Assembly: GCA_020026115.1 (NCBI GenBank)
Contig: JAHHQY010000040.1
Coordinates: 1 to 11,893, forward strand
Source of the DNA: Actinobacillus sp.
Lineage (GTDB): Bacteria; Pseudomonadota; Gammaproteobacteria; Enterobacterales; Pasteurellaceae
Length of the DNA stretch: 11,893 nt
Direction: 5' to 3'
Shown: piece after piece, positions 6,802 through 11,893 of the stretch
How the letters are laid out: the number at the start of each line of letters is the position of its first letter
Position numbering within the stretch: position 1 is the stretch's first letter
Translations under genes and position numbers: made by a program
The notes under the pieces: model-generated
The model's input: the letters and a program-made list of their open reading frames with translations, nothing else
The model's database searches: none
What the model was told of the DNA's origin: nothing

Positions 6802-6836
6802 AAAAAGCGCTTTCAGTAATTGGAAGCGCTTTTTTC
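6802..6836 (+). terminator. rplY terminator
   Basis: AGCGCTTTC (6806-6814) pairs with GGAAGCGCT (6822-6830), with one G-U pair and a 7-base loop, followed by six T. The A run before the stem could let it work in both directions. Confidence 0.85.
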
Positions 6837-6880
6837 GTATATAAACACAATTTAAAACGCCTAAAATTAAGAAACAAAAT

Positions 6881-6910
6881 TTGCCGAAAGCAAGACAAAT
6901 CAAGTAGAAT
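6881..6910 (+). promoter_or_regulatory. Probable thiI promoter
   Basis: TTGCCG (6881-6886), an 18-base spacer and TAGAAT (6905-6910) lie about 40 bases before the thiI ATG. No strong Shine-Dalgarno precedes thiI (best is AAGTCAG about 8 bases away), so translation initiation may be modest. Confidence 0.45.
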
Positions 6911-6950
6911 GTGGCGTTTTATTTTTACCTTAATATAAGTCAGTTAGATT

Positions 6951-8405
6951 ATGAAATTTATTGTTAAACTCTTCCCAGAAATTATGATTAAAAGCGATAG
7001 CGTTAAAAAACGTTTCGTGAAAATCCTTACCTCAAATATCCGTAATACCTTAAATAAATATGATGAAACTGTCGCCGTTGTGCGTCATTGGGATTACATC
7101 GAAGTGCGCTCTAAAATTGCTGAAAATGCAACGATGTTAGAAGAATTATTAGCGCGTATTCCAGGTATTCACCATATTTTAGTGGTAGAAGAAGTGCAAG
7201 TTGAAAGTTTGCACGATATTTTTGAACAAACCTTAGCGCAAATCGGTTCAACTTTAGAAAATAAAACATTCTGCGTGCGTGCGAAACGTAAAGGCAAACA
7301 TTCTTTTACTTCCATTGATATTGAACGTTATGTTGGTGGCGGTTTAAATCAACAAATTGAAAGCGCTAAAGTACAGCTTAAAAATCCTGAAGTGACGGTA
7401 CGTTTAGAAGTTGAAGACGACAAAATGTTGTTTGTAAAAGCGCGCGTAGAAGGTTTAGGCGGTTATCCAATCGGCACTCAAGAAGATGTTCTTTCCCTTA
7501 TTTCGGGCGGTTTTGACTCGGGCGTTTCAAGCTATATGTTAATTCGTCGTGGTTCGCGTGTGCATTACTGTTTCTTCAATTTAGGCGGAAGCGCGCATGA
7601 AATTGGCGTGAAACAAATGGCTTATCACTTATGGCAACGTTATTCCCTTTCACACAAAGTGCGTTTTATTGCCATTCCATTTGATGGCGTAGTGGGCGAA
7701 ATTTTAGAAAATGTCGAAAACGGCCAAATGGGCGTTATTTTAAAACGTATGATGGTACGCGCGGCAAGTAAAGTTGCGGAAAAATTTGGTATTCAAGCCA
7801 TCGTTACAGGCGAAGCTTTAGGTCAGGTTTCAAGCCAAACCTTAACCAATTTACGTTTAATTGACGAAGCCAGTGAAAGTTTAGTTTTACGTCCGTTAAT
7901 TACTCATGATAAAGAACAAATTATCGCTATGGCGAAAGAAATTGGCACTGACGATATTGCGAAATCTATGCCTGAGTTTTGTGGGGTGATTTCCAAAAAT
8001 CCAACCGTTAAAGCGGTACGTTCTAAAATTGAAAAAGAAGAACAAAACTTTGATTTTGCTGTCTTAGAAAATGCCGTTGAAAATGCGGAAATTTTAGATA
8101 TTCGCCAAATTGCCACACAAACAGAAGCGGAAGTGCAAGATGTTGAGTCGGTACAAACCTTAGGCGAAAATGATGTAATTTTAGATATTCGTTCAAATGA
8201 AGAAGTTGATGAAAAACCATTAGAAATGGGCAATATTCGCGTTATTCATTTGCCGTTTTATAAAGTAGGAAGTCAGTTTGCTAGCCTAGATCAAAGTAAA
8301 ACTTACATTTTATATTGTGAACGTGGTGTCATGAGCAAATTACAAGCCTTATATTTGAAAGATCAAGGCTTTAATAATGTAAGAGTTTTTCATCAAGATA
8401 AGTAA
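6951..8405 (+). CDS. thiI: tRNA 4-thiouridine synthetase / thiamine sulfurtransferase ThiI
   Basis: ThiI transfers sulfur from a cysteine desulfurase to U8 of tRNA (4-thiouridine, a near-UV sensor) and, in enterobacteria, to ThiS for the thiazole of thiamine. The protein is 484 residues, the length of the three-part E. coli form. N-terminal ferredoxin-like and THUMP RNA-binding domains span about 1-165. The PP-loop SGGFDSG (185-191, with D189) adenylates U8. C344, in EFCGVISKNPTVKA, is the partner cysteine, and a C-terminal rhodanese domain (about 400-484) carries the persulfide-bearing C456 in YCERGVMS. All catalytic positions match E. coli numbering, so the enzyme should be fully active. 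A copy of the repeated 13-mer sits 12 bases after the stop; no terminator separates it from the next gene. Confidence 0.97.
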   Translation: MKFIVKLFPEIMIKSDSVKKRFVKILTSNIRNTLNKYDETVAVVRHWDYIEVRSKIAENATMLEELLARIPGIHHILVVEEVQVESLHDIFEQTLAQIGSTLENKTFCVRAKRKGKHSFTSIDIERYVGGGLNQQIESAKVQLKNPEVTVRLEVEDDKMLFVKARVEGLGGYPIGTQEDVLSLISGGFDSGVSSYMLIRRGSRVHYCFFNLGGSAHEIGVKQMAYHLWQRYSLSHKVRFIAIPFDGVVGEILENVENGQMGVILKRMMVRAASKVAEKFGIQAIVTGEALGQVSSQTLTNLRLIDEASESLVLRPLITHDKEQIIAMAKEIGTDDIAKSMPEFCGVISKNPTVKAVRSKIEKEEQNFDFAVLENAVENAEILDIRQIATQTEAEVQDVESVQTLGENDVILDIRSNEEVDEKPLEMGNIRVIHLPFYKVGSQFASLDQSKTYILYCERGVMSKLQALYLKDQGFNNVRVFHQDK

Positions 8406-8416
8406 TGAAAAATAAC

Positions 8417-8429
8417 TCGCGCCGAAAAA
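8417..8429 (-). repeat. Repeated 13-mer, copy 5 (thiI-LTA synthase spacer)
   Basis: Minus-strand TTTTTCGGCGCGA, 12 bases after the thiI stop. Confidence 0.75.
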
Positions 8430-8468
8430 AGGTATGTTAATTAAAGTCGCTAATAAAAAGGAAAATTT

Positions 8469-10427
8469 ATGTCTGAAAGCAAAAAGCGTAATGCTTTATA
8501 TCCAATTTTAGTCTTTTTTGTTTTAGATTTAAGTATCTTAATGGCAAGTCGACTTGGTTTAAGTTTATGGCAAGCAGAACGTATTAGTGCGGAAAATGCT
8601 TGGCAAGCCCTTTTTTTACAAGGGCTACGCATTGATATTTCAACCTTATGTTGGTTGATGGCTTTGCCTATTGTGTTAACTTTTTTCTGCGCGGGAAATT
8701 ACAGTTTTGGCCGTTTTATACAAGGCTTTATCCGCTTGTATTTAGTTGCAAGTAGTTTATTTATTGCCTTTATGGAACTTGCAACGCCAGCATTTATCAA
8801 CACCTATGATTTTCGCCCAAATCGTTTATTTGTCGAATATCTTAATTCCCCTAAAGAAGTGTTTTCTATGCTGGCCACAGGGCATACCTTAGCCTTTATT
8901 TGCACGCCTTTCTTCACCGCTTTATTAGCTTGGGGCTTGTGGAAATTAGCGAAAAAAGTGTCGCAAAATTTAACCTATCCCCGTTGGTATTTACGTCCGC
9001 TTTTATTTTTACTTGTGGGTGGCTTAACTTTTCTTGGCGCACGCTCGAGTTTACAACATCGCGCCATAAACCCAGCGATGGTGGCATTTTCCTCTGATGC
9101 TTTAATTAACTCTTTAGTCCTTAATTCAAGCTATTCTTTAGGTTTTGCTTTAGACCAAATGCGCAGTGAAGCAAACGCCTCAGCGCTTTATGGCAAAATG
9201 AGTACAGAAGAAATGTTGGCGACTTTAAAACAAGCGCGTGGCCGTGCAGAAAGTGATTATATTTCCGCAAAATATCCTACTTGGACCGAAAATTTGCCAA
9301 GTTATCAAGGTAAACCTAAAAATTTAGTCATTATTTTAGAAGAAAGTTTGGGCGCACAATTTATTGGTGCTTTAGGCGACAAACGAGGACTTTCCCCTAA
9401 TTTAGACGCTTTAGCCAAACAAGGTTGGTGGTTTGAAAATTTATATGCAACGGGAACGCGTTCTGTGCGCGGTATCGAAGCTGTCATTACGGGTTTTACG
9501 CCAACGCCTGCGCGTAGTGTTGTGAAATTACCGATGAGTCAGCATAATTTCTTCACCATTGCGAAATTATTAAAAGATCAAGGTTATGACACGTCCTTTA
9601 TTTATGGTGGCGAAAAACATTTTGATAATATGGCCAGCTTTTTCTATGGAAATGGTTTTGACAAAATTATTGATGAAAATGATTATGCAAATCCAGAATT
9701 TAAAGGCACATGGGGCGTCAGTGATGAAGATTTATTTAAACGCGCTAATGCCACATTTAGCCAATTAGAAGAAAAAGGAAAACCTTTCTTTAGTTTGGTG
9801 TTTACTTCCAGTAATCACGATCCATTTGAATTTCCTGATGGAAAAATTCAATTATTTGATAAAGAAAAAGCCACGCGGAATAACGCAGCCAAATATGCAG
9901 ATTATGCGGTGGGCGAATTTTTCAAAATGGCACAAAAAGCGAACTATTGGCATGATACCGTGTTTTTAGTGATTGCTGACCATGACTCTCGCGTAAGTGG
10001 CGCAAGTTTAGTGCCGATTCAACACTTTCATATTCCTGCTTTAATTTTAGGGGAAGGCATTGCGCCGAGAGTAGATAAACGCCTAGTAAGTCAAATGGAT
10101 ATGCCAACAACATTACTTTCTTTAATTGGGGTAAAAGGGCAGTATCCGATGTTAGGTTATGATTTAACGCAAGAAAATGACCCAAACCGCACCTTAATGC
10201 AGTTTGATAAAACTTTAGCGTATCGCAAAGGAAATAAAGTGGCGATTTTGCAACCTAAAGTGAGTGGCGCGCAAGGTTTTGAATATGATGAAAAAACGCA
10301 TCGCTTAATTCCAGCGGACATTCCAGCGCAAATGGCTAAAGAAGCCTTAGCCTATGCCTTGTGGGGAAGTTATGCTTATCGTCAGCATTTATATCCTTCC
10401 AGTTTAGAGAATCCGCAAAATAAATAA
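8469..10427 (+). CDS. LTA synthase-like membrane phosphotransferase (sulfatase/alkaline phosphatase fold)
   Basis: This 652-residue inner-membrane protein belongs to the lipoteichoic-acid-synthase-like branch of the alkaline phosphatase superfamily, which also includes OpgB-type phosphoglycerol transferases. About five N-terminal transmembrane helices (roughly 10-30, 54-76, 84-108, 138-160, 177-192) precede a periplasmic domain beginning near 283. Expected metal and catalytic residues are visible: E291 in IILEES, a likely nucleophile T330 in ATGTRSVRG, H450 in SSNHDPFEFP, and D504/H505 in VIADHDSR. Such enzymes move phosphoglycerol or phosphoethanolamine onto glycans or lipids of the envelope; the acceptor here cannot be told from sequence, and true lipoteichoic acid is not expected in a Gram-negative. 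AAGGA lies 7 bases before the ATG. It follows thiI by 63 bases with no terminator, so co-transcription is possible, and a terminator follows it. Confidence 0.85.
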   Translation: MSESKKRNALYPILVFFVLDLSILMASRLGLSLWQAERISAENAWQALFLQGLRIDISTLCWLMALPIVLTFFCAGNYSFGRFIQGFIRLYLVASSLFIAFMELATPAFINTYDFRPNRLFVEYLNSPKEVFSMLATGHTLAFICTPFFTALLAWGLWKLAKKVSQNLTYPRWYLRPLLFLLVGGLTFLGARSSLQHRAINPAMVAFSSDALINSLVLNSSYSLGFALDQMRSEANASALYGKMSTEEMLATLKQARGRAESDYISAKYPTWTENLPSYQGKPKNLVIILEESLGAQFIGALGDKRGLSPNLDALAKQGWWFENLYATGTRSVRGIEAVITGFTPTPARSVVKLPMSQHNFFTIAKLLKDQGYDTSFIYGGEKHFDNMASFFYGNGFDKIIDENDYANPEFKGTWGVSDEDLFKRANATFSQLEEKGKPFFSLVFTSSNHDPFEFPDGKIQLFDKEKATRNNAAKYADYAVGEFFKMAQKANYWHDTVFLVIADHDSRVSGASLVPIQHFHIPALILGEGIAPRVDKRLVSQMDMPTTLLSLIGVKGQYPMLGYDLTQENDPNRTLMQFDKTLAYRKGNKVAILQPKVSGAQGFEYDEKTHRLIPADIPAQMAKEALAYALWGSYAYRQHLYPSSLENPQNK

Positions 10428-10433
10428 AAACAG

Positions 10434-10480
10434 AAACACTCGTAGCGAAAAGTCCAAAATTCGGTGCGAGTGTTTTTTTT
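10434..10480 (+). terminator. Terminator after the LTA synthase-like gene, built with the repeated 13-mer
   Basis: AAACACTCG (10434-10442) pairs with CGAGTGTTT (10467-10475); inside, CGAA (10446-10449) pairs with TTCG (10460-10463); eight T end at 10480. The descending arm contains a copy of TTCGGTGCGA and the ascending arm an imperfect reverse copy (10440-10452). Confidence 0.85.
10457..10469 (+). repeat. Repeated 13-mer, copy 6 (terminator arm)
   Basis: AAATTCGGTGCGA: the ten-base core TTCGGTGCGA is exact. It forms the descending arm of the terminator after the LTA synthase-like gene. Confidence 0.7.
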
Positions 10481-10485
10481 AGGGT

Positions 10486-10510
10486 AAAAAAAACCAGCCC
10501 GAAGGCTGGT
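10486..10510 (-). terminator. UUCG-loop terminator of the candidate small RNA
   Basis: On the minus strand ACCAGCC pairs with GGCTGGT around TTCG, followed by eight T (first in the stem). No T run exists in the plus direction. It stands tail to tail with the plus-strand terminator ending at 10480. Confidence 0.85.
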
Positions 10511-10599
10511 AGGAAAGTAGTTTAGCTATTTATTTTATAGTAACTAGTTATAATGATTAGGAACTTTATGAATACCAAGACGCTTACGCATTACTTGAT
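10486..10599 (-). ncRNA. Candidate small RNA, ~114 nt, antisense-oriented in the aphA upstream spacer
   Basis: Seen: a minus-strand promoter (10634-10607) is followed by about 114 bases ending in a strong intrinsic terminator with a C(UUCG)G tetraloop and eight U. Nothing protein-like longer than 15 codons lies within it, and both flanking genes are on the other strand, so this cannot be the untranslated end of a neighbour. The body contains a 10-base palindrome (TAACTAGTTA, 10541-10550) and a pyrimidine stretch, ACUUUCCUACC, just before the terminator stem, complementary to AGGAAAG-type ribosome binding sites such as those of hemG and the LTA synthase-like gene. An FNR-like box is centred about 60 bases upstream of the predicted start. 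Inferred: an Hfq-type regulatory RNA induced without oxygen, comparable in logic, not clearly in sequence, to E. coli FnrS. I cannot match it to a named RNA. Confidence 0.62.
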
Positions 10600-10606
10600 G
10601 GGGCGG

Positions 10607-10634
10607 ATTATACTTTAAGGGCTTAGGCTTGCAA
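10607..10634 (-). promoter_or_regulatory. Promoter of the ~114-nt candidate small RNA
   Basis: On the minus strand, TTGCAA (10634-10629), a 16-base spacer and a perfect TATAAT (10612-10607), then CCGCCCC. The weak -35 and the GC-rich start region fit an activated and possibly ppGpp-sensitive promoter. Confidence 0.6.
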
Positions 10635-10652
10635 GTTTAAAATTATGCTTTT

Positions 10653-10666
10653 TTGATTTATATCAG
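10653..10666. promoter_or_regulatory. FNR-like box between the candidate small RNA and aphA
   Basis: TTGAT-TTAT-ATCAG matches the FNR consensus TTGAT-N4-ATCAA at 9 of 10 positions. Its centre (10659.5) is about -60 from the predicted small RNA start near 10599, close to the usual class I position of -61.5, and about -90 from the predicted aphA start, close to -92.5. It could serve either side. Confidence 0.5.
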
Positions 10667-10700
10667 AAAAAATAAGTATTTCTTTTTTAGGGTGAAAATA

Positions 10701-10716
10701 TGTGAACTCGATCACA
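10701..10716. promoter_or_regulatory. Perfect CRP-cAMP site upstream of aphA
   Basis: TGTGA-ACTCGA-TCACA is an exact match to TGTGA-N6-TCACA. Its centre (10708.5) lies 41.5 bases before a start at 10750, set by TAAAAT at 10737-10742: the standard class II CRP-activated geometry. This predicts higher aphA expression when preferred sugars are absent. Confidence 0.8.
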
Positions 10717-10736
10717 GTTTTAAAAGCAGAAGTTGT

Positions 10737-10742
10737 TAAAAT
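10737..10742 (+). promoter_or_regulatory. aphA -10 element
   Basis: TAAAAT matches TATAAT at 5 of 6 positions, with a predicted start at 10749-10750 and a leader of about 43 bases. There is no usable -35, as expected when CRP occupies that place. Confidence 0.55.
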
Positions 10743-10792
10743 GCTTGAACTTTTTTAAGTGTTTGATGAAGTTATCTTACGAGGATTTTATT

Positions 10793-11536
10793 ATGAAAAA
10801 AAATTTCAAACTTATTGCTTTAGCGGTTGCATTTGGTGCAGCAGTTTCAACAACAGCAAATGCTAAACCAAATGTTCCTTACACTCACGAAGGTTTCTAT
10901 ACAAATGCACCAACACAAGTTGCCGTGCATTTTGTTTCTTTAAAAGATATTGAAGATAGCTTAAAAGGCAAACCACCTATGACCGTAAGTTTCGATATTG
11001 ATGATACGGTTTTATTCTCAAGTAACTATTTCCACTATGGTTTTACTTACGGTAAAGAATTAGGTTGGGGTAATACACCACGCGAAGTGTTAGATTCTCA
11101 AAAATATTGGGACTACTTAGCAGAAACTGGTGACGAAATGTCAATTCCAAAAGATTCTGCGAAAAAAATCATTGAAATGCACTTAAAACGTGGCGATAAA
11201 ATTGTGTTCATCACAGGTCGTACAAAACACAGCGGTGCTGAAAATGGTACAGTAACCAAAACATCTAAAGTATTACAAAAAGACTTCAATATGCCTTATG
11301 CGCCTGTAATTTGGTACACTGCGACAAAACCAATGGGTGATTTCAAATTCGATAAAGCATACTACATCAACAAAGTAGGTTCACAATTACACTACGGTGA
11401 CTCTGATGACGATATCTTATCTGCACGCGAAGCAGGTATCCGCGGTATCCGTGTACAACGTTCTTATTCCTCAACTAACCGTCAAAAATTAAATGGTGGT
11501 TACGGTGAAGAAGTGTTAATCAACTCTGCTTGGTAA
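10793..11536 (+). CDS. aphA: Periplasmic class B acid phosphatase AphA
   Basis: AphA is a secreted, magnesium-dependent, tetrameric non-specific acid phosphatase and phosphotransferase of the HAD superfamily (DDDD group) that releases nucleosides and phosphate from nucleotides. In Pasteurellaceae such enzymes help recover nucleosides, including NAD-derived ones. I take the ATG at 10793, giving 247 residues, because GAGGA lies 7 bases upstream and a clean signal peptide follows (MKKNFKLIALAVAF... ending ANA, cleavage after A24). A reading frame open from 10733 adds 20 residues that hide the signal peptide and overlaps the promoter. Catalytic motif I is FDIDDT with D68 and D70; FITGRTKH and YGDSDDD complete the active site. 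Codon use is that of a well-expressed gene. It is a single-gene unit with a perfect CRP site and a strong terminator. Confidence 0.95.
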   Translation: MKKNFKLIALAVAFGAAVSTTANAKPNVPYTHEGFYTNAPTQVAVHFVSLKDIEDSLKGKPPMTVSFDIDDTVLFSSNYFHYGFTYGKELGWGNTPREVLDSQKYWDYLAETGDEMSIPKDSAKKIIEMHLKRGDKIVFITGRTKHSGAENGTVTKTSKVLQKDFNMPYAPVIWYTATKPMGDFKFDKAYYINKVGSQLHYGDSDDDILSAREAGIRGIRVQRSYSSTNRQKLNGGYGEEVLINSAW

Positions 11537-11550
11537 TCTTACAAACATAA

Positions 11551-11577
11551 AAAGGCACTGAAAAGTGCCTTTTTTTT
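11551..11577 (+). terminator. aphA terminator
   Basis: AAAGGCACT (11551-11559) pairs perfectly with AGTGCCTTT (11564-11572) around a GAAA tetraloop, followed by a T run to 11577. Confidence 0.92.
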
Positions 11578-11590
11578 GCTTAAAATTCCA

Positions 11591-11603
11591 TTTTTCGGTG
11601 CGA
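11591..11603 (+). repeat. Repeated 13-mer, copy 7 (after aphA)
   Basis: TTTTTCGGTGCGA, 14 bases beyond the aphA terminator. Confidence 0.75.
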
Positions 11604-11658
11604 AAAGTTTTTCATACAAGCAAGCGGAAAATAAACATTTAATGCACATAAGTCCTAT

Positions 11659-11671
11659 TTTATCAATAGGT
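11659..11671 (+). repeat. Direct repeat copy 1, TTTATCAATAGGT
   Basis: First of two identical 13-base copies 35 bases apart in the lipoprotein upstream region. This copy also lies in a small dyad, CCTATT/AATAGG (11654-11670). Probably a regulator site; ATAGGTC resembles a NarL/NarP-type heptamer imperfectly. Confidence 0.5.
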
Positions 11672-11693
11672 CAGACCACCTAAAAAACCATTG

Positions 11694-11706
11694 TTTATCA
11701 ATAGGT
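11694..11706 (+). repeat. Direct repeat copy 2, TTTATCAATAGGT
   Basis: Second identical copy, ending 10 bases before the A12 tract and 26 bases before the FNR box. Confidence 0.5.
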
Positions 11707-11716
11707 TACGAAATGC

Positions 11717-11728
11717 AAAAAAAAAAAA
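11717..11728 (+). repeat. A12 homopolymer tract next to the FNR box
   Basis: Twelve consecutive A end four bases before the FNR dyad, about -65 to -54 relative to the predicted start. It may act as a curved UP-like element, and its length makes it prone to slipped-strand change. Confidence 0.7.
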
Positions 11729-11732
11729 CAGG

Positions 11733-11746
11733 TTGATAAAGATCAA
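11733..11746. promoter_or_regulatory. Perfect FNR box of the lipoprotein gene
   Basis: TTGAT-AAAG-ATCAA matches the FNR consensus at all ten specified bases. Its centre (11739.5) is about 42 bases before the start predicted from the weak -10 TTTAAC (11770-11775), the standard class II activation geometry. This predicts induction at low oxygen. Confidence 0.75.
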
Positions 11747-11769
11747 TAAAATACTTAAAATGCGACGCT

Positions 11770-11775
11770 TTTAAC
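11770..11775 (+). promoter_or_regulatory. Probable -10 of the lipoprotein gene
   Basis: TTTAAC matches TATAAT at 4 of 6 positions and is chosen mainly because its spacing to the FNR box is right; the start would be at 11781-11782, with a leader of about 24 bases. Confidence 0.4.
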
Positions 11776-11805
11776 TCTTGTGAGCTAAAGACAATGAGGT
11801 AGATT

Positions 11806-11893
11806 ATGCACACGAAACGTTTTTATCAAATTGTAAGCACTTCTTTGTTTGCTTTAACCTTAACAGGGTGTTTTTCTATTCATACAGCAGGTG
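11806..11893 (+). CDS. Lipoprotein of unknown function (5' end only)
   Basis: Only 29 codons are in the window. They encode a type II signal peptide: basic start MHTKRF, hydrophobic core IVSTSLFALTL, and lipobox LTGC with C22 as the lipidated residue. F23 follows, not Asp, so outer-membrane sorting by Lol is expected. GAGGT lies 5 bases before the ATG. The mature part seen (CFSIHTAG) is too short to assign a family. The upstream FNR box suggests an anaerobically induced envelope protein. Confidence 0.8.
   Translation, partial: MHTKRFYQIVSTSLFALTLTGCFSIHTAG

Noticed and set aside
7654..10194. Near matches to the Haemophilus uptake core AAGTGCGGT (near 7657, 8586 and 10187)
   Set aside because: None is exact, all lie in coding sequence, and each differs at a core base; single near matches are expected by chance.
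10541..10550. Palindrome TAACTAGTTA as a regulator operator
   Set aside because: It lies inside the predicted RNA rather than at a promoter; more likely an RNA stem, or chance in AT-rich DNA.
10544..10591. A 15-codon minus-strand reading frame (MRKRLGIHKVPNHYN) inside the ~114-nt candidate RNA
   Set aside because: No Shine-Dalgarno, no recognisable family, and short frames arise by chance; the RNA is treated as non-coding, though a tiny peptide cannot be excluded.
10733..10792. 20-residue N-terminal extension of aphA
   Set aside because: It overlaps the predicted transcript start and would bury the signal peptide; the ATG at 10793 has GAGGA at good distance.

Overview
The window is a chromosomal segment from a member of the Pasteurellaceae (Haemophilus/Pasteurella/Avibacterium relatives). 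The evidence is low GC, protein sequences close to this family, a contiguous tsaE-amiB-mutL order as in Haemophilus influenzae (recalled, not searched), and strongly AT-rich spacers. No mobile element, tRNA, rRNA or CRISPR array is visible. Almost all protein genes are housekeeping genes; the unexplained signal lies in the spacers.

Layout. Positions 1-4701 hold a tight minus-strand operon, tyrS-tsaE-amiB-mutL (tRNA charging, t6A tRNA modification, septal murein cleavage, mismatch repair), with mutL running off the left edge. Positions 4702-4951 hold the tyrS promoter and, upstream of it, a promoter-plus-terminator unit on the minus strand that looks like a ~70-nt small RNA. sfsA (minus) and hemG (plus) diverge from 5672-5818. 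rplY (L25) follows with its own promoter and a leader hairpin resembling an attenuator, then thiI (s4U/thiamine sulfur transfer) and an inner-membrane LTA-synthase-like phosphotransferase. The 365-bp spacer 10428-10792 contains a terminator, a second candidate small RNA on the minus strand (~114 nt, UUCG-loop terminator, good promoter), an FNR-like box, and a perfect CRP site that drives aphA (periplasmic class B acid phosphatase). After aphA and its terminator, a regulatory region with a perfect FNR box, an A12 tract and a 13-bp direct repeat precedes the start of a lipoprotein gene cut by the right edge.

How it fits together. The right third looks like a control zone for oxygen and carbon state: two FNR-type boxes and one perfect CRP box lie within 1.1 kb, each spaced from a plausible -10 as expected for class I or class II activation. 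The left part is constitutive translation, cell-wall and repair housekeeping.

The most unusual signal is a repeated 13-mer, TTTTTCGGYGCGW, found seven times in both orientations, in genes and spacers. In one place an imperfect inverted partner helps form a terminator hairpin. This is how uptake signal sequences behave in naturally competent Pasteurellaceae, yet neither known core (AAGTGCGGT or ACAAGCGGT) occurs even once in the window. I propose it as a possible third uptake-sequence dialect.
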